Positions 7,150 through 15,861 of a DNA stretch of 64,000 bases are shown one piece after another. Every line of letters begins with the position of its first letter. Within the stretch, counting starts at the first letter, position 1. Origin of the DNA: Anaerolineaceae bacterium (lineage in GTDB: Bacteria > Chloroflexota > Anaerolineae > Anaerolineales > Anaerolineaceae); NCBI GenBank assembly GCA_016841365.1, contig JAENZI010000003.1:81423-145422 (forward strand). Direction: 5' to 3'. A program made the position numbers and the translations under genes. The notes beneath the pieces are model-generated. The model was not told the DNA's origin and ran no database searches. It saw only the letters and a program-made list of their open reading frames with translations.

Positions 7150-9300
7150 ATGGCATCAATGATCGGTCAGGTTATTTCCGGGAGATATAAAATCACCGAA
7201 TCCGTTGGCAGAGGGGGGATGTCTGACGTCTATAAAGCATGGGATCAGCAAAGAGCGACTTATCTTGCGCTAAAAGCACTCCGCCAAGACCTTGCACAGG
7301 ATCAAATCTTTCTGCGGCGATTCCAGCGTGAAGCACAAACCCTGGAAAAACTTCAACATCCTAATATCGTCAGATTTTACGGCATTGAAAAATATGACGA
7401 TATGGTCTTTATGTTAATGGACTATATCGAAGGGACGACGTTACAGACTCTCCTTTTCAGGAACACTGGTAAACCGTTGCAACCAGACCTGGTAGCGCAA
7501 GTGATGCGATCTGTTTGCTCCGCATTACATTTTGCCCACCAAATGGGATTAGCACACTGTGACATCAAACCCGGAAATATTATGATCGACAGCAGTGGCA
7601 GGGTGTTGTTGACAGATTTCGGTATTGCCCGGATGACAGATGCGGCGACGTCTACGATGGTTGGGTTTGGTACGCCGGCCTATATGGCACCCGAATTGGT
7701 GCGCGGGATGGACCCCACACCTCAATCTGATGTTTACTCTTTGGGTGTGGTTTTGTTCGAGATGGCCACCGGTGGTGAAAGGCCGTTCACCGGTGAAACC
7801 GCTCAAACGACTGGCATGACCAGCGAAAAGGTGCGCTGGGAACAACTGAATCTAGAGCCCCCTTCTCCCCGTGTGTATAACCCGAATATCACACCGCAAA
7901 TGGAAACGTTAATTCTCAAATGTTTAAATAAAAACCCTGAAGAACGTTACCATTCAGCTTTAGCACTATTGAATGATTTTGAACTTATCCTTTCAGGTAA
8001 AATGCCTGAAAAAACTGAAATTGCTGAGGTTACCGAAATTTCCAGTAACAACACACCGCCGAAAACTCAGGAGGAACAAAAAGACATGTATCAACAAACG
8101 CCCCAATACCCAAATGGCACAAATCAACAAAATCCACCACCTGCCCACAAAACAGGCATTCCAGGCTTCGTGCTGGCGATCATCATCATCGTCGGCGTTG
8201 GTGTTCTGGTTGGCATTGGTGCGCTGATCATCATCATGATGGGTAATAATAATATGACTCCTACGCCCACGGAACCAGTGGCTATCATTGAAACAATGGT
8301 TGAAACAGAGCCACCTGCGATCGAAACCGAGTCTCAATCCGGCGAAACCCGCCCTCTTGGGGGCAGTGCAGAAACAGAATCGCCAGTTGGGGAAACCGAA
8401 ATCGCTGAAACAGAAGTAGAAGAAATCACTGAAGAAGAAGCATCAGTACCAACACCAGAACCAAAGACTGAGGAAAAGAACTCAATCGATGGTGCTACAC
8501 TGGTCTATATCCCAGGCGGGCCTTTCATTATGGGGAACACCGCTGATGATGTAGAGGAAATCGTGACACAATCTTGGTGTGAGAAATGCACAACCAATGT
8601 TTTAGACCAAACCAGGCCAGCACACGAAGTGACGGTTGATGGGTATTGGATGTATAAAACAGAAGTAACCAACAGCCAATTTGCAACATTCGTGAATAAA
8701 ACTGGATATGAAACAACAGCCGAAGTATACGGATCGAGTGTCATTAATTATTTTAAGGGCTATGGAACACTCGATGGTGTTACCTGGAATGAACCCCGTG
8801 GACCAATGAGCAATCTTAACGGTAAAGATAATCATCCTGTTACCCACGTAAGTTGGGAAGATGCTAAAGCCTATTGCGAATGGGCAGGCGGACGACTACC
8901 CACTGAAGCAGAATGGGAAAAGGCTGCCCGAGGTACGGATCAGCGGCAATTTCCATGGGGTGATCGACCGCCATCTGACTCTATTGCAAGTTACACTTGG
9001 AACGGTGGCGATCAACCAGTGGGCAGTTACCCAGGTGGTGCCAGTTTTTATGGCTTACTGGACATGGCCGGTGGCATGTATGAATGGGTTGCAGATTACT
9101 ATTCTGTGACAGCCTATGACGAATCAGAGTACGACAACCCTCTTGGTCCTTCATCGGGCGATTACCGAACTGTTCGTGGTGGTTCTTGGAACTATCCGGT
9201 TTACACACTCCTTGCAACATACCGCTCTGGTAGAGAAGAAACGTTTACAGCGTTCTACGTCGGTTTCAGATGTGCAGTAGACCATCCAATAACCCCATAA
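7150..9300 (+). CDS. Transmembrane Ser/Thr kinase fused to a formylglycine-generating-enzyme-like (SUMF1) domain
   Basis: Residues 12-280 form a Hanks-type kinase (GRGGMSDV, K42, DFG at 156-158, MAPELV), again with HCD (136-138) replacing HRD. A linker containing an EVTEI site leads to a transmembrane helix at about 337-366. A Thr/Glu-rich extracytoplasmic stalk follows. Residues about 446-716 form an FGE/sulfatase-modifying fold (PGGPFIMG, VSWEDAKAYCEWAGGRLPTE, ARGT, MAGGMYEWV, VRGGSW). The two active-site cysteines of true FGEs, normally just after the RGGS motif, are absent, so sulfatase activation is unlikely and a binding role is more plausible. Chlamydial Pkn1 has a similar kinase-FGE layout. 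The start at 7150 has AAGGAAGG ahead of it. Confidence 0.92.
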   Translation: MASMIGQVISGRYKITESVGRGGMSDVYKAWDQQRATYLALKALRQDLAQDQIFLRRFQREAQTLEKLQHPNIVRFYGIEKYDDMVFMLMDYIEGTTLQTLLFRNTGKPLQPDLVAQVMRSVCSALHFAHQMGLAHCDIKPGNIMIDSSGRVLLTDFGIARMTDAATSTMVGFGTPAYMAPELVRGMDPTPQSDVYSLGVVLFEMATGGERPFTGETAQTTGMTSEKVRWEQLNLEPPSPRVYNPNITPQMETLILKCLNKNPEERYHSALALLNDFELILSGKMPEKTEIAEVTEISSNNTPPKTQEEQKDMYQQTPQYPNGTNQQNPPPAHKTGIPGFVLAIIIIVGVGVLVGIGALIIIMMGNNNMTPTPTEPVAIIETMVETEPPAIETESQSGETRPLGGSAETESPVGETEIAETEVEEITEEEASVPTPEPKTEEKNSIDGATLVYIPGGPFIMGNTADDVEEIVTQSWCEKCTTNVLDQTRPAHEVTVDGYWMYKTEVTNSQFATFVNKTGYETTAEVYGSSVINYFKGYGTLDGVTWNEPRGPMSNLNGKDNHPVTHVSWEDAKAYCEWAGGRLPTEAEWEKAARGTDQRQFPWGDRPPSDSIASYTWNGGDQPVGSYPGGASFYGLLDMAGGMYEWVADYYSVTAYDESEYDNPLGPSSGDYRTVRGGSWNYPVYTLLATYRSGREETFTAFYVGFRCAVDHPITP

Positions 9301-9328
9301 CAAATAAATAAAAAGTTTAGTTCCTTTG

Positions 9329-9364
9329 GAGCCAGCCACACATCGATGTGTGGCTGGCTCTTTT
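9329..9364 (+). terminator. Rho-independent terminator of the signalling cluster
   Basis: A perfect 32-bp palindrome (9329-9360, arms GAGCCAGCCACACATC) is followed at once by TTTT. It lies 28 bp after the kinase-FGE stop and overlaps the stop codon of the opposing gene. Confidence 0.85.
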
Positions 9365-10887
9365 AATGATCTTTGAGCTGATAAAGAAAGAAAGTGAAAT
9401 CCTCTTGCCCGTAGGCTTGAACCAACAAATAACCTTGATCAAGAATGAATTCTTGGTGTTTATCATTTTCTTCAAATGATCTCGTGACAATGAAGTCAAT
9501 CACGCCATCTTCAATATATCTTTTTTGCTCATCTTGCATTTGAGGGAATTTTATATATGATAAATTTGCCTTCTGGAAAAAACGCACATTAGGAATGGTC
9601 TCCGCACCAAGGTAAAAACCACCATCGATAAAGAAATAATTTAAGAGCGAGGCGTCTTCTTTCTCCTTGACAATCTCACCAATTTGGTATTGCGCCAAAT
9701 CTGCCCTTTTTATCCTGCTAAATTCAATTCTTCCAGAAGAAAGAAATGACACAGTGGATATCAGTGTCAATGATAACAATGAGAACATAATTGCGTATCT
9801 CATGTTGAGTTTGTCCAATGAGAATTTTTTGGCCAACGCTTGGCTAATTAAGATAAAAGCCAGAATTGTAAATGCCAAAAAAACAAAACGATAATAAACT
9901 GGCGCCACACGTCCCTCAAAGATACCCAGCGATAAAAACATAAAGCAGACGAAAGGCGTCAACCTTTCCAATCTATGCCGTTTATTTTTGCCAACAAACC
10001 CAAACACGATTATTCCTGCCAACCAGGGCAAAAGAAAAGTCCTGGATCAGGCTGAGATAAATGTTTTCAATGTAGGTTTTTATTGGTGTTAAAAGTGAAT
10101 TGGATATTGGGTAATAGAAAATGTTGACAATAAAATAAGATTCGATCAGGTATGACCATGCGGAGGTAAGAGAAAAATACAAGATGACTGGCAAACAGCT
10201 TAGAATAAAACCGGCCAAGAAGTTTCGAGCAAATGTGAGAATTTCTGAATAACATCTTTCAGAGATTAAGAAAAATAAAATGATTAGAATCCAACCTATC
10301 CAAAATCCTGTGGCGTTGAACTTGATCCAAAATACTGCTCCAAACGCAAATCCATTCAAAATACTGATAAATTTGTTCCCCAACCATCTTTCATATCCGT
10401 GAATCAAAAGCAGTAAATAATAAAAACTGAGGGTTATGAACGGAAGAATAAATTCCTCCGGGCTGTCACCCACCGCAAATGCCTTAGAGTGATAAATCAG
10501 TAATGAAAGCAAAGGCAGCCCGAAAATCGCAGCTTTTTCTGGTAGATATATCAATAAGGTTTTGTATGAAAAATAGAGGAAAATGGTAGAAAAGATCACC
10601 TCTAATATGAATACCCCTGCGAAAGAATGATCTGACATCAACGCTGCAATGGCATGGATAAAATAAAAATAAGGACCTCGATGATCGAATAAATCCCGAT
10701 AAACGACTGTTCCATTGATCATCCCCCTGCCGATTGTCAGTGCGGCATTTGAGTCAACCCATAAATTTATAGGATATATCGGGGAGGATGTCGAACGATA
10801 CAGCAGCACAATAAAGGCGATTGCAAGACAATAGAGTACAATCCAATTCGATTTTTTTAATACGGTTCTATTGAAAATATGAGCCAT
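9363..10887 (-). pseudogene. Frameshifted multi-spanning membrane glycosyltransferase-like protein
   Basis: Two overlapping minus-strand frames together make one protein of about 510 residues. The first (10887 down to about 10040) has an N-terminal helix and the motif WVDSNAALTIGRG followed by YRDLFDHRGP, typical of GT39/PMT-like lipid-linked sugar transferases, then many membrane helices. The frame must shift near 10031-10042, inside the run AAAAGAAAAG on the plus strand. After it the protein continues RTFLLPWLAG and more helices, ending at 9363 with a soluble tail. The shift truncates the first frame within 20 codons. It may be a real mutation or a one-base error in a homopolymer. The region is AT-richer than the glycan cluster beside it. 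Its likely role is addition of a sugar to envelope glycans or proteins. Confidence 0.65.
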
Positions 10888-11126
10888 ACAACAACCTGGT
10901 TCTAATCACCTTCCCATCAGGAAGAAACTTGGGTAAAGCGCATTCACCTTATCGAAAAAGCAAACCGGACTGCAGAAAATATGGATAGAATAAAATTTAA
11001 AAAAATTATATCATGCCGCGAGTCACTCTAATTTCTTACGATCATAAAAATTTAATAAGCTATAATAAAATCCACAATCAAAATTAACCAACAGGGATAT
11101 CACTTAACACTCTCACAAAGCTATTT

Positions 11127-12497
11127 ATGAAAAAAAGTTTATTGATTTGGGAAAAATTCAATACTCAACTCGTTCTTGCCCTCCTCATCATGGTCTTTTC
11201 AGGTTATGCGGTTTATGTTGCCACCCATCTGCAGCGGGATATCGTCCCTGACGAACCCTATCACTTTGCGGTTTCCAAATCCTTTGCACCCACCTGGGGC
11301 ATTCCGGAAGATGTCTTCGAAGCCAGAAGTATGGGGGTATCCATCAGGCAGAATCCATTTTTTGCCTACTGGTTGAATGGCCGGGCGTTGAACCTTCTCA
11401 ACTGGGTAAAATCTAACCCCAGTGATTGGCAGCAGTTGGTCTTCTTAAGGTTGGTCAATGTCCTTTATTCAATCGGAACAGTAATTTTTACTTATCTGTT
11501 CTCAAAAGAATTGATTCTGCACAGGTGGTGGTCCTTACTGCCTGTGTTTGTCCTCACGAATACCTTGATGTTCGTGCTGCTATCCGGGGGAGTCAGTTAT
11601 GATAACCTCACCAACCTGCTCAGTATTGCGGGTCTTTACTTCTTGCTGCGTGTGCTAAAAGGCAAGGCCTTCGTTATCAACAGTTTGCTTTGGCTGATCC
11701 TGATTGCATTGGGTGCCCTGACAAAAGAAACGATCCTGCCGCTGGCTTTAGGATTGGCCGTTGCTTGGATAATTTTTGTCATTAAAAATCGATCGAACCT
11801 TGACCTTACGGTTTTGAAAACTTCAAGGGCAATCGTTCTATTATCCGTAATGGCTCTCCTTGTGGTTGGCAACCTGGCGATATATGGTTTGAACCTGATC
11901 CGCTATCAATCCCTAACACCCGCATGCTCTGATGTTTACACGCTTGATTTTTGTCAAAGCACGGCTCAGGCAATCCGGCGACAGCAGCTTGCCCTACCCG
12001 AAAAACTGACCGTCCTTCAGGCATTCAGGCAGGGCTATCCCGAACCCATCCGGTATGCCTTTGACACCTGGATAAGGGCCATGTTGATGAAGACATTCGG
12101 CATTATGGGCGGACAGAAGTCCTACTACCCCATTGGCATCACTTATTTCCACATCCTCCTTTACTGGATGGTCGCATTGGGGATCCGTTACTATCGAAAA
12201 ACCAGCTACAAGTTCTACGCACTGGCCGGGATCTTTAGCTTTTATGCCCTAACGTTGTTCATTAAGAATTACAGCATTGAGCTCGCCTACGGATTTATCC
12301 AGGTCGCCCTTCAAGGCAGGTACATTTTCCCTGTAATCGGCATTGCTTTTGGATTAGGCAGCCTCATGTTAATGAAGGTGCCTCACAAATTCATCCGCAC
12401 AGCCACATTAATTGCGATCATAGTATTATTCCTTTATGGCGGACCGTTCAGATTCATAATCTATAATCAATCGGTTTTCGCAGATTGGTTTGTGTAA
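11127..12497 (+). CDS. Multi-spanning membrane protein, DUF2142/GT39-like (paralogue 1)
   Basis: This 456-residue polytopic protein has about ten hydrophobic helices. The first extracytoplasmic loop carries the acidic motif IVPDEPYHF, the kind of DE site used by lipid-phosphate-sugar transferases of the GT-C fold, and a conserved QNPFF.YWLNGR segment follows. It is clearly paralogous to the protein at 15862-17253: both share LLPVF.LTNTLMFV and Y.LRVLKGK blocks in the same order. A TATAAT at 11061-11066 lies upstream, without a good -35. The first of a run of same-strand glycan genes, it probably transfers sugar from a polyprenyl carrier on the outer face of the membrane. The donor and acceptor are unknown. 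Confidence 0.75.
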   Translation: MKKSLLIWEKFNTQLVLALLIMVFSGYAVYVATHLQRDIVPDEPYHFAVSKSFAPTWGIPEDVFEARSMGVSIRQNPFFAYWLNGRALNLLNWVKSNPSDWQQLVFLRLVNVLYSIGTVIFTYLFSKELILHRWWSLLPVFVLTNTLMFVLLSGGVSYDNLTNLLSIAGLYFLLRVLKGKAFVINSLLWLILIALGALTKETILPLALGLAVAWIIFVIKNRSNLDLTVLKTSRAIVLLSVMALLVVGNLAIYGLNLIRYQSLTPACSDVYTLDFCQSTAQAIRRQQLALPEKLTVLQAFRQGYPEPIRYAFDTWIRAMLMKTFGIMGGQKSYYPIGITYFHILLYWMVALGIRYYRKTSYKFYALAGIFSFYALTLFIKNYSIELAYGFIQVALQGRYIFPVIGIAFGLGSLMLMKVPHKFIRTATLIAIIVLFLYGGPFRFIIYNQSVFADWFV

Positions 12498-12587
12498 TTC
12501 ACTTGACGGAGAGGAATGTAGATTGCTATTGATAATTAATCTCCCTTGGCTTGATTTTGGCATCATTAAGATGAGATTGGATCGGCA

Positions 12588-13586
12588 ATGAAATTAGTCA
12601 TATTGATCCCTTGTTATAACGAAGAAGAAACCATCACGGCAGTGATTAGACGGATCCCCAAAGATCTGACGCACATAGACGAAGTTATCACGCTGGTGGT
12701 TGACGATGGGTCTAACGACCGGACGGTGGCGTTGGCTAAAGAGGCAGGTGCCCTTGTCATTTCCCATTCACAAAACCGAGGTGTGGGAAGTGCCTTCACA
12801 ACCGGTCTGCAGGCTGCATTATCCATGGGTGCGGGTATCATGGTCAACATCGATGCAGATGGACAGTTTTCTCCGGATGAAATCCCCCTGCTGATTGCTC
12901 CCATCCTCACCAAACAAGCCGACTTCGTTTCGGGCGACCGTTTTGCTGATCCGAACGGGAAAATCCGCAAACCCAAAAATATGCCGACGATCAAATATTA
13001 CGGCAATCTTTGGATGGCAAAGCTGATCAGCCTGCTCTCGAAGCACCGGTTTACGGATGTAAGCTGCGGTTTCCGCGCTTACTCAAGAGAGGCCATGCTC
13101 TGGCTAAATTTGAGCGGTAAATTCACCTACACACAGGAATCCTTTCTTGATTTTGCTTACAAAGGTTTGAACATCAAAACAGTTTCTGTCCAGGTGAAAT
13201 ATTTCCCTGAGCGTGAATCAAAAGTGGCTTCTAATCTCTTTCAATACATGGTCCGGACGATGAAGATCATCTTGCGCTCTTACCGTGATTACAGCCCCAT
13301 GCGTTTTTTCGGCTGGTTAGGGCTAATTCCATTTGTACTTGGGCTCGCTGCCGGCATTTTCATGCTGATCTTTTACATCAACAACGGCAGCTTTACACCG
13401 TATAAATTCGTCGGCATCGCCAGCATTTACCTGATTTCAATGGCGATCTTGTTTTGGATCGTAGGGCTTTTGGCGGATATGTTTATGCGCATCCGCTCAA
13501 ATCAGGAAAAACTGCTGTATTACGAGAAGAAACGACAGCACTCAGAAGACACAATCATCTCATCAGAAAACGATTCTCGATCGTGA
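12588..13586 (+). CDS. GT2 family glycosyltransferase, dolichyl-phosphate-mannose-synthase-like, with membrane tail
   Basis: The 332-residue protein has an N-terminal GT2 catalytic domain (VILIPCYNEEETI at 4-16, VDDGSND, NIDADGQFSPDE as the metal-binding DxD region, and CGFRAY further on). Two C-terminal transmembrane helices lie near 245-265 and 280-305. This architecture matches DPM1/GtrB-like enzymes that move a sugar from a nucleotide donor onto undecaprenyl or dolichyl phosphate at the cytoplasmic face. It would supply the lipid-linked donor used by the DUF2142-like proteins on either side. No strong ribosome binding site is visible before ATG 12588. Confidence 0.88.
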   Translation: MKLVILIPCYNEEETITAVIRRIPKDLTHIDEVITLVVDDGSNDRTVALAKEAGALVISHSQNRGVGSAFTTGLQAALSMGAGIMVNIDADGQFSPDEIPLLIAPILTKQADFVSGDRFADPNGKIRKPKNMPTIKYYGNLWMAKLISLLSKHRFTDVSCGFRAYSREAMLWLNLSGKFTYTQESFLDFAYKGLNIKTVSVQVKYFPERESKVASNLFQYMVRTMKIILRSYRDYSPMRFFGWLGLIPFVLGLAAGIFMLIFYINNGSFTPYKFVGIASIYLISMAILFWIVGLLADMFMRIRSNQEKLLYYEKKRQHSEDTIISSENDSRS

Positions 13587-13632
13587 ATCCATTGGATTGA
13601 ATCACTGGCCTCCATAATCTCCAAATAATTAA

Positions 13633-14727
13633 ATGAAATCTACAGTAAACAAGCCTTTACCCGATATTAAGCTCAAAATCCTGTTCATTGCACGCACCTA
13701 CCCGCCCCTGGTCGGCGGAATGGAACGCTTTGCCAGTGATTTCTACCGCTATCTTGGCAACTTAGCCGTTGTGCACTTGATCGCCAACCGCATCGGCAAG
13801 AAGCGTGTCCCGTGGTTTTTCTTGAGGGTTTGCTTTTACCTGATTTTCAACGCCAAGCAATTCGATCTGATTCATTTCAACGATGCGATTTTGACACCCC
13901 TAATCCCAATCATCCGGCTTTTCTCTACGGTAAAAGTCACCGTCACCGTTCATGGTCTTGATATCGTCTACGATAAGCTCGGCTATCAAAAACTGGTGAT
14001 CCCTTTCCTGCGTAAAGCTGACCGGATCTTCCCCGTCAGCCATTACACTAAAGAACAATGCCTAAAAAGAAATATCACAGAGGATAGACTCCACGTCATC
14101 CCAAATGGGTTAGATTTTTCACAGATTACAGAATGTGTCGAAGCAGAAAAGTATAACATTCTGTCAAGAATAAAAGGAGATATTGCACAGAAAACCATTC
14201 TGCTATCTCTGGGCAGGCTGATTGAGCGCAAAGGCCATTCCTGGTTCATTCAGAATGTGTTTCGCTACTTGCCGGAAAACGTTATTTACCTCATTGCGGG
14301 TGATGGTCCTGAACTTGATAAAATCAAGGCGCTTGTGCGGGATTACGCGTTTGAAGACCGGATTTTTATGCTGGGATATGTCTCAGAGGGAGAAAAGAAC
14401 TGCCTGTTTGAGCTTGCCGACTTATTCATCATGCCCAATATCATTGATTCGCATGACCAGGAGGGTTTTGGGATTGTCCTCCTTGAAGCGGGCAGCCACA
14501 ACCTCCCCAGCATCGCGACCAAGATCGAGGGCATTCCTGATGCCGTCATCGATGGCGTCTCTGGCGTTTTGGTAGAAGAAAAAGATGCCCAGGGCTTTAT
14601 TGATGCAATCCTGAAACCCAAAATTCAACGCAAAAACATCACAGCCCATTTGCGAGCTAAGTATGACTGGGAAATCATCAGCAAAACCTACTATAAAGCC
14701 TTTATTTCTTTGGTCGATCAAAAATGA
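13633..14727 (+). CDS. GT4 family glycosyltransferase
   Basis: This 364-residue GT-B enzyme shows the N-terminal Rossmann signature LFIARTYPPLVGGMERF, the mid-protein HVIPNGLDF hinge, and the C-terminal donor site with GRLIERKGHSWFI, IAGDGPELD and the EGFGIVLLEAG segment containing the conserved E-x7-E pair. It has no signal peptide or membrane helix. It should add one sugar from a nucleotide donor to a growing lipid-linked glycan in the cytoplasm. It lies 46 bp after the DPM1-like gene and in the same direction. Confidence 0.9.
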   Translation: MKSTVNKPLPDIKLKILFIARTYPPLVGGMERFASDFYRYLGNLAVVHLIANRIGKKRVPWFFLRVCFYLIFNAKQFDLIHFNDAILTPLIPIIRLFSTVKVTVTVHGLDIVYDKLGYQKLVIPFLRKADRIFPVSHYTKEQCLKRNITEDRLHVIPNGLDFSQITECVEAEKYNILSRIKGDIAQKTILLSLGRLIERKGHSWFIQNVFRYLPENVIYLIAGDGPELDKIKALVRDYAFEDRIFMLGYVSEGEKNCLFELADLFIMPNIIDSHDQEGFGIVLLEAGSHNLPSIATKIEGIPDAVIDGVSGVLVEEKDAQGFIDAILKPKIQRKNITAHLRAKYDWEIISKTYYKAFISLVDQK

Positions 14728-14846
14728 CTACTCGCCAACAGCACTAATGATCCTCAACCTTTTCCCAATTTAACAAAATCCATAAACACATCTATAATTC
14801 ATATAGTGAAATACTTGGCTGGTCAGAAGGCAATCATTGAGAATTG

Positions 14847-15830
14847 ATGAAAAAGAATAAAAAACCCTACATCAAGAAACTAATCACCTGGGCACTGACG
14901 ATAATCGTCATCGCGTTGATGGTTCACTACTTAAACAACAACCGTGACATTTTTACTAATCTCCGAAAAATCAACGCCCTCGATATCATCGCCATCGCTC
15001 TACTGCAACCCATCAATATTCTCTTCAGCGCAATCATTAACAAATTGATTATTGACAGCATCGACCAACAAATCCCCATATCAGATGCCCTTTTACTGCA
15101 GTTCACCAACAACTTCCTGAATCGGTTTATCTCAGAAGGCGGTGCAGTTTATCGCGGCATCTATCTAAAAGCAAAATTTGATTTTCCGATTTCCAAATTT
15201 TTAGCCTCCTTAGGCGGCGTTTATATTATCGGTCTTTCGACAAATGCCCTGCTTGGGATCATCCTTTCTGGGATCATTTACATCCGAGACGGCGTCTACA
15301 ACATCTACCTGCTTGGTGTATTTGCTGCCATTCTGATTGGTGCGTTCTTATTGATCTTCATCCACCCGCAATTTAAATCGGAAAACTGGTTCCTTAGAAA
15401 ATTAAACCAGGTCAGCCTGGGTTGGTTGAATATCAAACGTAATAAACCGCTCATAATAAAAATTTTTGTCTTATCTCTGCTCGGTTTAGCCAATTCAAGC
15501 CTGATCGTTTTTATTGTTTACCGAAGTTTAGGGACAGATGTTCAGTTTCTGAATACCATCTTTTACAGTACAATATCCTCGATGGTGAATGTGATCAACC
15601 TGACTCCAGGCGGTTTAGGTATCAACGAGGCGATCTTAATGTTCTCATCAGATGTGATCGGCATTTCCAGTGAGATGATTTTGCTGGGTGCACTGCTTCT
15701 TCGGGCTATCTCGATGATTTCCACACTTACTATTGGAGCCATGAGCTACTTTATCTTAAACGCAAGATTACAAAAATCTAATACCAGCAAGAATGCGCCA
15801 AAAAAAGAACAACCTGAAACCCGTTCATAA
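14847..15830 (+). CDS. Flippase-like lysylphosphatidylglycerol synthase transmembrane (UPF0104) protein
   Basis: The protein has about 328 residues and some eight transmembrane helices. It carries the family's SEGGAVYRG segment near the middle of the N-terminal half and NLTPGGLGINEA near the end. Such proteins (AglD/MprF-N type) are annotated as flippase-like and often accompany glycan gene clusters, where they are thought to move lipid-linked intermediates; that role is inferred. TTG 14844 and ATG 14847 both fit, and I chose the ATG. No mprF soluble domain is attached. Confidence 0.82.
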   Translation: MKKNKKPYIKKLITWALTIIVIALMVHYLNNNRDIFTNLRKINALDIIAIALLQPINILFSAIINKLIIDSIDQQIPISDALLLQFTNNFLNRFISEGGAVYRGIYLKAKFDFPISKFLASLGGVYIIGLSTNALLGIILSGIIYIRDGVYNIYLLGVFAAILIGAFLLIFIHPQFKSENWFLRKLNQVSLGWLNIKRNKPLIIKIFVLSLLGLANSSLIVFIVYRSLGTDVQFLNTIFYSTISSMVNVINLTPGGLGINEAILMFSSDVIGISSEMILLGALLLRAISMISTLTIGAMSYFILNARLQKSNTSKNAPKKEQPETRS

Positions 15831-15861
15831 CGACTTTGATGAGCAAAGATGATATCAATTT

